A DNA stretch of 50,119 bases from the NCBI GenBank assembly GCA_021813905.1, contig JAKAJH010000020.1, forward strand, positions 1-50,119, given 5' to 3'. The position numbers were made by a program, and so were the translations under genes. Positions within the stretch are counted from its first letter, which is position 1, and every line of letters begins with the position of its first letter. The notes beneath the pieces were generated by a model. That model saw only the letters and a list, made by a program, of their open reading frames with translations. It was not told the origin of the DNA and made no database searches. Below, in pieces: positions 1 to 7,931 of this stretch. The DNA is from Bacteroidota bacterium (GTDB lineage Bacteria > Bacteroidota > Ignavibacteria > UBA10030).

Positions 1-74
1 TCTCGCAACGGGCGGGCGCCCTGACAGTGAAGAGTCTCCAGGAGTATCATCTCCAGAACGGCAAGTCACGATGA
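1..74 (+). CDS. 3' end of an unidentified upstream gene (cut by window edge)
   Basis: The frame beginning at base 3 is open to a TGA at 72-74 and would end a protein with LTVKSLQEYHLQNGKSR. The TGA overlaps the ATG of the next gene as ATGA, the same coupling seen elsewhere in this window, which is the main reason to believe it is coding. Only 23 codons are visible, so no family can be named. Confidence 0.5.
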   Translation, partial: SQRAGALTVKSLQEYHLQNGKSR

Positions 75-856
75 AACGGAAGTCGGTCATGATCATGGCA
101 AATGGTGTTCGTCCATTCCTCGCGTGTGTCGCCGTCACAGCGACCGCGCTCCTGATGCTGGCCGGGTGCGCTGCTCCCGAGCGTCTGCAGATCTCCCCGC
201 GAAACGGCAACGAATTTGTCATCGTCTACCAGCCGTCGCACCAGACCGATACCGGGCGCGATTTCAATGAGGCGCTGACGTGCAATGCGATCACGGAGTA
301 CGCGATGGCCGCCGCCTCCGGCGTCACGGTCCACAAAGTGTGGAGCTACGATGCGACCGATGTGCACCATGCGCGGCAGGGCAGCAACACGATGATCGCA
401 CACACATCCGCTGTGGACAGTCTCGGCCGCATCTCCGGTTACGCGTACGAGATCCGCGCTTCCAATGCGTTTCGTCCTGATGTCTTCATCGCGATTCACA
501 ACAACGGCGCGACGAACCGGAACGGTTGCTGGGGGTACGTGCACGAGGGAGATTCCCTCGAACCGGCGAACCGGCGTATTGCCGCCGCACTGGTCAAGGC
601 CGTGAGCGAAGCAGGTGGACTGACCGATCTCGGCGTACACGGAGACAGCGAACCGAATCGCAACGACTACCGCTGTTCGAGCACCGGCAAGCTGGCCTTC
701 TACAGTCTCGACGAACATGTGAATTCGGCGCCCTACCGGGTTCTGTTGGAGATCGGCGACAACGAGCTCAGCCGTTCGATTCTTCTGGATTCGACGGCAC
801 AGCGCAGGATCGGCGCTGCAATTGAGAAAACGATCGAGCATCTTCTCCCCCGGTGA
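71..856 (+). CDS. Lipoprotein with N-acetylmuramoyl-L-alanine amidase-like (Amidase_3-type) domain
   Basis: 261 aa. A hydrophobic N-terminus ends in a lipobox (LAGC, Cys33), so it should be a membrane-anchored lipoprotein. After it comes a fold that resembles zinc amidases of peptidoglycan: H57 in QPSHQTDTG, E67 in DFNEA, H143 in FIAIHNNG and E227 in RVLLEIGDNE fall in the order of the His-Glu-His zinc ligands and the catalytic Glu of Amidase_3 enzymes. The usual HxGH-like first motif is degenerate (PSHQTDTG), so activity on peptidoglycan is an inference; it could act on another N-acyl substrate or be inactive. The start ATG overlaps the stop of the preceding frame (ATGA), suggesting translational coupling. 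It is separated from the TPR gene by a promoter at 902-930. Confidence 0.72.
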   Translation: MKRKSVMIMANGVRPFLACVAVTATALLMLAGCAAPERLQISPRNGNEFVIVYQPSHQTDTGRDFNEALTCNAITEYAMAAASGVTVHKVWSYDATDVHHARQGSNTMIAHTSAVDSLGRISGYAYEIRASNAFRPDVFIAIHNNGATNRNGCWGYVHEGDSLEPANRRIAAALVKAVSEAGGLTDLGVHGDSEPNRNDYRCSSTGKLAFYSLDEHVNSAPYRVLLEIGDNELSRSILLDSTAQRRIGAAIEKTIEHLLPR

Positions 857-901
857 TGTGCTTCGGAGCCCTGCGGAAGCGCACACATCCAGCCAGTCCC
901 C

Positions 902-930
902 TTGACTTCAGCGGCCGTTTCACCTAAATT
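902..930 (+). promoter_or_regulatory. Sigma70-like promoter of the TPR/OMP/SPOR/TonB cluster
   Basis: TTGACT at 902-907 and TAAATT at 925-930 are separated by exactly 17 nt. The -10 lies about 53 nt before the TTG start at 984. The same architecture occurs in front of five other transcription units in this window. Confidence 0.72.
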
Positions 931-983
931 AGGCGTGTTAGAGTTTTCTGCTCACGGAATACTTTAGGCCGCTGATACTAAGT

Positions 984-3900
984 TTGCCAAATCTTATCCC
1001 CTCTTCGACCGAGCGACGCATCCGTCCGCTCTTTTTGATCGCTCTCTTCTCATTCGTCATCCCTGCCGCGGTTGCCCAACAGGATGCCGCGAGCCGCGCG
1101 TCGACCGTTGCTGAAGAACAAGACTATGTCTTCGCGACCGGATTGTATCGGGACAGCCTGTATCAGATGGCGGCCGAGCAGTTCGATGCGTTCATCGCGA
1201 AATATCCCGCCAGCGCACGACAGCCGGAAGCGCACTATCTGACGGCGGAATGCCGATTCCGGATGGGACGATTGCCGGAAGCGATCCAGTCGTACACAGA
1301 ATATCTCCGTCTGTATCCCGGCGACAAACTTGCGGCCGATGCGCATTTCCGCAAAGGGCAGATCTATCTTCAGTTGAAAAGGAATACGGATGCGATTGCG
1401 GAGTTCCGCGCCGTGCTCGACAAGTACGGCGACAATGTGCTGGCAGGTGAATCGGCATATTGGATCGGCGAAGGATTCCTGAAAGATGGCGACTACGAGA
1501 ATGCCATCAAGTATTACACGCTCGCCTATGAAGGATACCCCGGCAGCGCCGTTCGCGATTACGCGCTCTATTCGCTCGGATGGACGTATCAGAAGAAGAA
1601 CGAGCTGAAGCGTGCCATCGGATGGTACGAGAAGCTGCTGACAGATTATCCGTCGGGACGATTGAACGGGAGCGCTCATCTGCGGCTTGCCGAGTGCGCA
1701 TCCGCTTCGGGCGATACGCAGCGCGCACGGACGGAAGCCCTTGCTGCCACCACCGCCGGATTGTCCGATTCGGGTGACGCAGGGTCGGCGATGTACCTCG
1801 CCGCAGATGCCGCATATCGCCTCGGCGAGTTCTCTCAGGCGCGTGCGGGATACGAGCAGTTTCTCGCCGGCTATCCCGCCCACCGGCTGACGCGTGACGC
1901 CTCGTACGGCCTCGCGTGGACAATGCTCAAGCTCGGACAGGAGTCCGACGCTGAAGCACGGTTCAAAGTACTGGCGCAAGGCCCGGATGCCGTCGCAGAA
2001 GCGTCGCTCTACCGGCTGGGAATACTTCTTTCTGAACGCGGCGCGAAGGATTCCGCCATCGCGGTTCTCCTGACGCTCCCGAAGCGCTTTCCGGAAGGAG
2101 AGCATGCGGCGCGGGCTTTCTACGATGCCGCCGGCATCGACTACGAGCGGTCGCGGTGGGCGGATGCCCGGAACGGCTACGAATCGCTCCTGAAATCCTA
2201 TCCCGCAAGTCCCCTTGCCCCCGACGCATCCCGGATGGTTGGCGAATGCTACAGTCGGGCAGGGGAAGATTCCGCCGCAGTTCCCTGGTTCGTCCGGGCG
2301 ACGGCGATGGCGAACGTCGATACAAGTACGAAGGCCAGCGCGCTGTTCCAGCAGGCTTGGAGCGAATTCCGGCTGAAGCATCTCGAGACTGCTGCGGGTC
2401 TTTTCCGGACGTATGCCTCGAATGTGCAAAACCCGCAGGTTCATGAAGCGTGGTTCTGGAGAGGCGAGGCGCTCTATGCGCTTCGGGACTATGCCGGAGC
2501 GCTCGACGCGTATCGCTCGGCGAGTGCGACATCCGACGGCCGCTACCGCGAGAATGCCCTGTATGGGATCGGCTGGTGCCAGCTGAAATCAGGCCACTTT
2601 TCGGACGCGGTCCTGGCATTTGAGAGGGTGATTGCGGAATACCCGAAGGGACGGTTCTCGCTGGACGCCCGCTTGCGGATCGGCGACGCCTACCTGGCGG
2701 AAAAAGCGTATGCGCAGGCGACCACGGCGTACCGTCTTGCCATCCGGCTGTTCCCGGACTCGACCGCGACGATCGACTACGCGTATTACCAGCTCGGACA
2801 GAGTCTTCAGAAGTCGGGCGACAATGCCGGCGCGTACAAGGCGTTCGAACTGCTTGCGACAGTCCTTCCCAAATCGCCGCTCGCCGACGACGCCCTGTAC
2901 GCCATGGGGTGGATCGACTTTCAAAAGCAGGAGTTCACGGACGCGATCCGGGAGTTCCAGAAGGTGCTCAAGCAGTATCCCGATGGTGACCAGGCTCCGC
3001 GTGCGCTTTACAGCATCGGCGATGCCTATTACAACCAGCAGATGTACGTCCCCGCCGAGAAATCGTACCGGGAAGTGCTTCGCCAGTATCCCACCAGCCC
3101 GTATGCGCCGGAAGCCGCCACCGGGATCCAATACTCGCTGATCGCCCTGGGTCGTGAGAAGGAAGCCTCCGCCTTCATCGACGACTACATCAGGCAGAAT
3201 CCCGATGCACCGAACGTCCAGGACCTGACCCTGAAGAAGGGAGATCTGCTGTTCAACCGGAAACGATATGCAGAGGCGGCCGGGGTCTATCGGGGATTCA
3301 TCAGCACGCACAGCACATCGCGGCTCGTCGCGCAGGCGAAGTACTCCCTCGCGGAGTGCTACCTCCGGCAGGGAAACGAAGAACAGGCGGCGCAGACGTT
3401 CGAGGAGGCGGGTGCCGTGCCCGACCCGAAGCCTCCGATCGCCGCTCGGGCGCTGATCGAGGCGGGAACGCTCTACGAAAAGATGAAGCTCGCCGATCGT
3501 GCCGTGAGTGCGTTCAGCCGCGCCGCTGCCGTGTCGGCGCAGCCGGATGTGAAAGCCGAAGCCGGATACCGGCTTGGAGTGCTGTACGAAGATCGCGGGA
3601 ATGCAGCCGAAGCGAGTTCACGCTACGAAGCGGTCATCCGCGCCTATCCGCGCGAATACTATGCCGACGCCGCCCGCGTTCGGCTGGCAACGCTCATGGC
3701 ATCTGCGGGACGCATTCCAAAGGGGCTCGATCTTGCCGGGACGGTCGCGTCCGGCCGAACGGATGACCTTGGCGCGCAGGCGCAATATGTCGTTGGCGTC
3801 CTCCTCTCGGAACAGAAGGAATGGACGAAGGCGGTTGAAGCATTTCTCCGCATCCGGTACGTTTTCCCCTCCGTTGAAGAGTGGATCGCCCGCGGATACG

Positions 3901-4040
3901 TCGGGCTCGGCGAAGCGTATGAGCATCTGAATCAGCTGAAGAACGCGCGGACCGCGTACGGCAATGCCGTGCGGATGAAGAATGTCCCGGATGCCGTTCG
4001 GGATGCGACATCGCGCCTCAAAGCGATCGAAGGGAAGTAA
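984..4040 (+). CDS. Exported protein made of tandem TPR repeats (1018 aa)
   Basis: A signal peptide (hydrophobic stretch about 14-30, cleavage near AVA|QQ at 31) is followed by an almost uninterrupted array of tetratricopeptide repeats to the C-terminus. They have the YbgF/BamD-type look (A..FR.vl..YP.s..a..A.y.lG..y) with YP, FP or H at the end of most units. TPR arrays are protein-binding scaffolds; this one should sit in the periplasm. The start is TTG at 984: it is the only initiation codon that includes the signal peptide, and the first in-frame ATG lies about 60 codons later, inside the repeats. It is followed after 4 nt by an outer-membrane barrel gene, then SPOR and TonB-like genes, so a role in assembling or energising an envelope complex is inferred. 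No enzymatic domain is seen. Confidence 0.85.
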   Translation: MPNLIPSSTERRIRPLFLIALFSFVIPAAVAQQDAASRASTVAEEQDYVFATGLYRDSLYQMAAEQFDAFIAKYPASARQPEAHYLTAECRFRMGRLPEAIQSYTEYLRLYPGDKLAADAHFRKGQIYLQLKRNTDAIAEFRAVLDKYGDNVLAGESAYWIGEGFLKDGDYENAIKYYTLAYEGYPGSAVRDYALYSLGWTYQKKNELKRAIGWYEKLLTDYPSGRLNGSAHLRLAECASASGDTQRARTEALAATTAGLSDSGDAGSAMYLAADAAYRLGEFSQARAGYEQFLAGYPAHRLTRDASYGLAWTMLKLGQESDAEARFKVLAQGPDAVAEASLYRLGILLSERGAKDSAIAVLLTLPKRFPEGEHAARAFYDAAGIDYERSRWADARNGYESLLKSYPASPLAPDASRMVGECYSRAGEDSAAVPWFVRATAMANVDTSTKASALFQQAWSEFRLKHLETAAGLFRTYASNVQNPQVHEAWFWRGEALYALRDYAGALDAYRSASATSDGRYRENALYGIGWCQLKSGHFSDAVLAFERVIAEYPKGRFSLDARLRIGDAYLAEKAYAQATTAYRLAIRLFPDSTATIDYAYYQLGQSLQKSGDNAGAYKAFELLATVLPKSPLADDALYAMGWIDFQKQEFTDAIREFQKVLKQYPDGDQAPRALYSIGDAYYNQQMYVPAEKSYREVLRQYPTSPYAPEAATGIQYSLIALGREKEASAFIDDYIRQNPDAPNVQDLTLKKGDLLFNRKRYAEAAGVYRGFISTHSTSRLVAQAKYSLAECYLRQGNEEQAAQTFEEAGAVPDPKPPIAARALIEAGTLYEKMKLADRAVSAFSRAAAVSAQPDVKAEAGYRLGVLYEDRGNAAEASSRYEAVIRAYPREYYADAARVRLATLMASAGRIPKGLDLAGTVASGRTDDLGAQAQYVVGVLLSEQKEWTKAVEAFLRIRYVFPSVEEWIARGYVGLGEAYEHLNQLKNARTAYGNAVRMKNVPDAVRDATSRLKAIEGK

Positions 4041-4044
4041 GCGG

Positions 4045-5760
4045 ATGTCCCCAGCGATTCCCGCCCGTTTGCTGACACCGTTGTTGCTTCTCGTCTGCAC
4101 TCTGCCTGCCGCTGCACAGGATACGACTGGTACTTCCGGCAAGCTGAATCCATCCTTCACCGCTCCGGTGAGCATTCCGGTCTCCCCGGCGATGGACGAT
4201 TCGACGAAGTCGGGCACGCGCCCGTTGCCGAAATTCGATCTTCCGGAGTTCGTTATCACCGGCACATCAGTGATCGATCTGCCGGATGGGGAGAAACAGT
4301 CGCCTCTCCTGCGCGCATTGGACGCTCCGCCGCTGAGTGCGCCGACGAACGCGCGCGATCGCGCGCCGGATGTTCAGCCGGATCAACTTCTCCAGTCACC
4401 GCCCGCGCTGCGCCCGACCGGAGGTCTGTCCGGCGGTGTTGAAGCCTCCGTCGGAACGTACTTTTCGCCGGAACTCCGGGGCTGGATCGGGAATGCGGAT
4501 CCGTCGATGTCGGTCCATGCCGGTGCCGGGTACCGTCGCACGGCCGGTTGGATGCCGTATTCGGATCGCTCCGGAGCAGATGTTCGGGCGGGCGCGGAAG
4601 TCCCAGTGCAGAGCAGCATCCCCTTGCTGGATCAGGGTGTTGTGCGTGCGGGGGGCGCATACACGTTCGACCAGTATCAGTTCTATGGTTCGCTGCACCC
4701 CGATGTTCATCGGGAAGTGAGCGACCTGAACCTCGCGTTCGGCTTCCGCAACTTCACGGTGGCGGAGCTTCCGTTCGACATCGCGCTCGTCCTCGGAAAT
4801 ACCGTGGTTCAGGACAGTTCGACGGGCGTTCATCAGCAGGCGTTCGGTTTGAACATCCGTTCGGTCTTTGACGCGGAGGGTTTGCCGGTCGATCTTGAAT
4901 TCGGCGTCAGCTCCGCGTCGCTCTCGGATCAGCTCACGGCTCACCTCTCCAGTTTTCATATCGGAGCGACCACGCGCTGGTTGGCGGCGCCGTCGCTGGT
5001 GCTCACCGGCGGAGCAGCTGTCTGGTCTTTGCAGGGAATGGGGGGACAGAACACACTCCGGGTGCTTCCCAGGATCCGCGCGGAGTATTCCGGCACCCCC
5101 GTCGGGATGGTGTATGCGGCATTCGAACCCGATGCCCGGTTCGTAACATTACGCACCTTGATCGATCAGAATCCATACGTACTCTCCCGCAGCGATATCA
5201 AACATGCGAATGATACTCAGAAATGGCTTATTGGCGCTGAAACGCGATGGTTCGGAGCGCTTCGAACGGTCGTTGAGGTGTCATACACGACGACCGGGGA
5301 CCGAAGCATCCCGATCGACTCCGCCTCAGCCGGTGTTTGGACAATACGTTACGAAGACGTGAGAACGTTGAAGGGAGTTGCGACAGCGGTTGCAAAGTTC
5401 ACCGCAAATGATTATTTTGCTTGCGGTTTGACAATGCGCAGTGTTCGCGGTTCCGTCTCGGGTACTCACGTACCCTACGAACCTTCACTCGAGGCGGACG
5501 TGTGGCACGAGCATCACTGGACCGGACGGCTGGCGACCTCGGCCGGGCTTAAGTTCTGTTCGCGACGTGACGCAGTGCCGACGGGAAATGTCCAGCTCCC
5601 GTCTTGTGTCCTTCTGAACGCGCGAGCGTCATACGAGTGGCTTAAGAATTTCCGTGTTTTCGTGGAAGGCCGAAACCTCGCCGACCAAAAGATCGTTTGG
5701 TGGCGCAACTATCCGGACCGGCCGTTTTCGTTGTTCATCGGACTCACGGTGAATTGGTAG
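4045..5760 (+). CDS. Outer-membrane beta-barrel protein (TonB-dependent-receptor-like)
   Basis: 571 aa from ATG 4045, chosen because it gives a clean signal peptide (LLTPLLLLVCTLPAAA|QD) right after the stop of the TPR gene; the frame is open 21 codons further upstream but those overlap the TPR gene. After a Pro-rich linker (about 60-125) there are many alternating hydrophobic/polar stretches with aromatic girdles. The C-terminus (FRVFVEGRNLADQKIVWW...LTVNW) is the pattern of the last strands of TonB-dependent receptors, ending in Trp. A complete plug domain is not obvious, so it may be a plugless barrel or a divergent receptor. The 4-nt spacing to the TPR gene indicates co-translation and suggests that the TPR protein is its periplasmic partner (inference). 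Confidence 0.75.
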   Translation: MSPAIPARLLTPLLLLVCTLPAAAQDTTGTSGKLNPSFTAPVSIPVSPAMDDSTKSGTRPLPKFDLPEFVITGTSVIDLPDGEKQSPLLRALDAPPLSAPTNARDRAPDVQPDQLLQSPPALRPTGGLSGGVEASVGTYFSPELRGWIGNADPSMSVHAGAGYRRTAGWMPYSDRSGADVRAGAEVPVQSSIPLLDQGVVRAGGAYTFDQYQFYGSLHPDVHREVSDLNLAFGFRNFTVAELPFDIALVLGNTVVQDSSTGVHQQAFGLNIRSVFDAEGLPVDLEFGVSSASLSDQLTAHLSSFHIGATTRWLAAPSLVLTGGAAVWSLQGMGGQNTLRVLPRIRAEYSGTPVGMVYAAFEPDARFVTLRTLIDQNPYVLSRSDIKHANDTQKWLIGAETRWFGALRTVVEVSYTTTGDRSIPIDSASAGVWTIRYEDVRTLKGVATAVAKFTANDYFACGLTMRSVRGSVSGTHVPYEPSLEADVWHEHHWTGRLATSAGLKFCSRRDAVPTGNVQLPSCVLLNARASYEWLKNFRVFVEGRNLADQKIVWWRNYPDRPFSLFIGLTVNW

Positions 5761-5762
5761 CG

Positions 5763-5778
5763 CGCGGGGAGGCCCGCG
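5763..5778 (+). other. GC-rich hairpin after the outer-membrane barrel gene
   Basis: CGCGGG-GAGG-CCCGCG is a perfect 6-bp stem with a 4-nt loop immediately after the stop codon of the barrel gene. No T-run follows, so it is not a canonical intrinsic terminator; it may stabilise or partly terminate the upstream mRNA. Confidence 0.4.
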
Positions 5779-5831
5779 GCGACGGTTTCGAAGCGACGAA
5801 CGAACTCCCACATCCTTAGGAGGAAACGTCA

Positions 5832-6515
5832 ATGCCAGATCTGAACCTTATTGATGAAGGCGGACTGGAAGAATCCTCGGCACCAGCGGCTCCGGCCTCA
5901 TCTTCAGGAGGCGGCGGAGGGGCAAGTCGGACGATTCTGATCGTCATTTTGATTGTCCTTATCGGTGCGGTGACGGTGTTCTTTCTGAACAAGAAGGGCG
6001 TGATCAAGCTCTGGGGAAAGAAGCCCGCGCCCGCGATGACCGAAGTCCAAGAGTCCGACTTCCCGCCGGAGCAGATGGACCAGGGCATGGGCGGTGAGAT
6101 GCAGGCTCAGCAGCCTGCGGCCGACTCATCGCAGGTCGCGCTCGTCGAGACGCCTCCGGTCGACGAATACAAGCAGGTCCCGCAGTCCGGCGGAGATGTG
6201 AGCTCGGCTGAGGCGCAGCCCAAAACGGAGAAGGCCGCCGCAGGTGCCGAATCCGCGAAGCTGGCGGAAATGAAGGGCGAGTATACGATCCAGGTCATCG
6301 CGCTGAAGGAGAAGACGAGGGCGAACGAGCTTCAGCAGCGGCTGGTCGATGCCGGATATCCTTCGTTCGTTGAGACGATTCCAATGAAGGGGGGCGACTG
6401 GTACACGGTACGGATCGGCCGATATCCGACGCGGACCGATGCGAAGAAAGCCGTCGCAACCTTCGCGGAGCAACTCCGGTCGAATTATGTGATCGACAAA
6501 GTCCGCACGAAGTGA
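5832..6515 (+). CDS. Membrane-anchored SPOR-domain protein
   Basis: 227 aa. Order: acidic/Ala-Ser-Gly-rich cytoplasmic segment (1-32), one transmembrane helix (about 33-53), a long low-complexity Pro/Gln/Ala periplasmic linker (about 65-145), and a C-terminal SPOR domain (about 150-225, GEYTIQVIALKEK...WYTVRIGRYPTRTDAKKA). SPOR domains bind glycan strands stripped of stem peptides, mainly at division sites; the amidase-like lipoprotein at 71-856 is of the type that produces such strands. The start is fixed by a perfect AGGAGG at 5818-5823, 8 nt before the ATG. Type II single-pass topology is inferred from the single helix. Confidence 0.85.
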   Translation: MPDLNLIDEGGLEESSAPAAPASSSGGGGGASRTILIVILIVLIGAVTVFFLNKKGVIKLWGKKPAPAMTEVQESDFPPEQMDQGMGGEMQAQQPAADSSQVALVETPPVDEYKQVPQSGGDVSSAEAQPKTEKAAAGAESAKLAEMKGEYTIQVIALKEKTRANELQQRLVDAGYPSFVETIPMKGGDWYTVRIGRYPTRTDAKKAVATFAEQLRSNYVIDKVRTK

Positions 6516-6576
6516 GGAGTACGCGGGTTCAGCGCGATGCTTCGGAGAGGCGTGCGTCGGGTGTGGGGCTCTTTGG

Positions 6577-7557
6577 ATGAACGAAGGAAGTATGGTTACC
6601 GGCCCATCCCAGTCGATTCGCCTGGTCCGCTACGGAGCGGTTGAACTCAAGCGGGTCTACGCAAAGAATCTGATGATCGGATTGAGCATCTCTGTGGTGC
6701 TCAACGTGATCCTGCTGTCGTCGCTTTGGCTTATCGTCGGTCATACCCCGGATGCGGGGACGCAACGCGTGATCCGCATCCGGCCCTACAAGGAAATCGC
6801 CCTCCCCGCCCCGCTGCGGACAACGCAGTTCGGACTCTCCGCCTATCCGGTCCTTCCGTCGACACCCTTCGAGGGGCAGAAGCCTGCCAAAGTTGCGGTC
6901 CACAAGGTGACGCGCAAACCCGTTCGGCCCGGCTTGAGCCACGGCGTTCGAACGCGTCCGCTCCTGCGGGATCTCGGCGGTCTGCCGACGGCGGACGCCG
7001 ACCGCCTGCGCTCCGAAACCGGCGGTACCGAAATCCATGCTGACGACGGGCGCGCGCCTCTCGCGAGCCGTGATGATATCGCCGGCGGTGGTGGACCCTC
7101 GCAGACCTGGCGTGCCGGAGGAACACCCGTCCCCGGGCGAACCGGGGACAGTCCGTCCGGCTACGATGCATCCGGTATCGGCAGTTCGGCCAAACCGTCG
7201 CCCGGCACTGTGCCGCGTGGAGATGGAATCGGGATCGGAGGTGGTGGCAATGGAAACGGTGGGGATGGACTGGACGGGTACTCGGTGCGTTGGCTGCAGG
7301 GGAGTGTCCGCAAGAAGATCAGCGGTGATGTACCGCCATATCCGCCGGGAACAAACGTCGAAGCCCAGGTGCAGATCCTGACGACCGTATCACCCGACGG
7401 AACCGTGCGGCAAGTTCAGCCTGCGCGGAAGAGCAACTTCGTGCTGGAAGCCGCTGCGATGAAAGCAGTCCGTCTCTGGCGGTTCGAGCCGCTGACTCCG
7501 GAATCGCCTCAGGTGGACCAGACCTGCCTCATCTCATTTCTGTTCCGGCTTCGGTAG
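6577..7557 (+). CDS. TonB-family protein (single TM, C-terminal TonB domain)
   Basis: 326 aa: one N-terminal membrane helix (about 32-54), a long Pro/Arg/Gly-rich periplasmic spacer including a Gly-rich run about 210-230, and a C-terminal TonB-like domain (about 255-326) with the family signature VSPDGTVRQV...EAAAMKAVRLWRFEP. Such proteins pass proton-motive-force energy from ExbB/ExbD to outer-membrane receptors; the barrel gene 0.8 kb upstream is a natural client, but no exbB/exbD is in the window. An in-frame ATG at 6592 is an alternative start: GAAGGAAG precedes it but with very short spacing. The 3' end overlaps the convergent membrane-protein gene by 24 bp. Confidence 0.8.
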   Translation: MNEGSMVTGPSQSIRLVRYGAVELKRVYAKNLMIGLSISVVLNVILLSSLWLIVGHTPDAGTQRVIRIRPYKEIALPAPLRTTQFGLSAYPVLPSTPFEGQKPAKVAVHKVTRKPVRPGLSHGVRTRPLLRDLGGLPTADADRLRSETGGTEIHADDGRAPLASRDDIAGGGGPSQTWRAGGTPVPGRTGDSPSGYDASGIGSSAKPSPGTVPRGDGIGIGGGGNGNGGDGLDGYSVRWLQGSVRKKISGDVPPYPPGTNVEAQVQILTTVSPDGTVRQVQPARKSNFVLEAAAMKAVRLWRFEPLTPESPQVDQTCLISFLFRLR

Positions 7558-7911
7558 CTTCGCGTCCGGCGGCCCCGCAGACTCCCGTTTCGATCCCCCC
7601 ATCTCCAGAAACACGGAATAGAACGCCGCTTCGCCGATTGTCAGGATGAGCAGCGAAATGGTGTCCCGGTTCAGCTCTTTGCGCACAAGGTACCAGAAGT
7701 GCGACTGCACGGGCTGATAGTACCATTTCACGAACCACTCCGGCGTGAACAGCAGGTTGGTCAGCATGGTGGCAACCGTCCAGCCGACGGCGAAGATGAT
7801 GAGCATAAAGCCGACCGCCAGGAATCCTTCCCCGAGACTCTCCTTGCGATACTTCAGGAACGCGTAGACTGCTGCAGCGAGATGGAGAAGAAAGATGGTG
7901 GCGGCAACCAT
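7534..7911 (-). CDS. Small membrane protein of unknown function
   Basis: 125 aa with about three hydrophobic helices (about 2-19, 29-54, 84-104) and a polar, Pro-rich C-terminal tail. I do not recognise a family. It is the last gene of the clpS-alaS operon, starting 20 nt after the sugar transferase stop, and its last 24 bp overlap the end of the TonB-like gene on the other strand. Coding is supported by the strong membrane-protein composition and position; function is unknown, and a link to polysaccharide assembly is only a guess from its neighbour. Confidence 0.7.
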   Translation of the reverse strand: MVAATIFLLHLAAAVYAFLKYRKESLGEGFLAVGFMLIIFAVGWTVATMLTNLLFTPEWFVKWYYQPVQSHFWYLVRKELNRDTISLLILTIGEAAFYSVFLEMGGSKRESAGPPDAKLPKPEQK

Positions 7912-7931
7912 GGAAACGAAAGCTCCGGAGG

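Noticed and set aside
857-885. An imperfect GTGC/GCAC hairpin after the amidase-like gene as a terminator.
   Set aside because: The stem needs a bulge and no T-run follows.
1050-2444. A 464-codon minus-strand frame under the TPR gene.
   Set aside because: The plus-strand frame has regular TPR units throughout; the reverse frame has none of the features of a protein.
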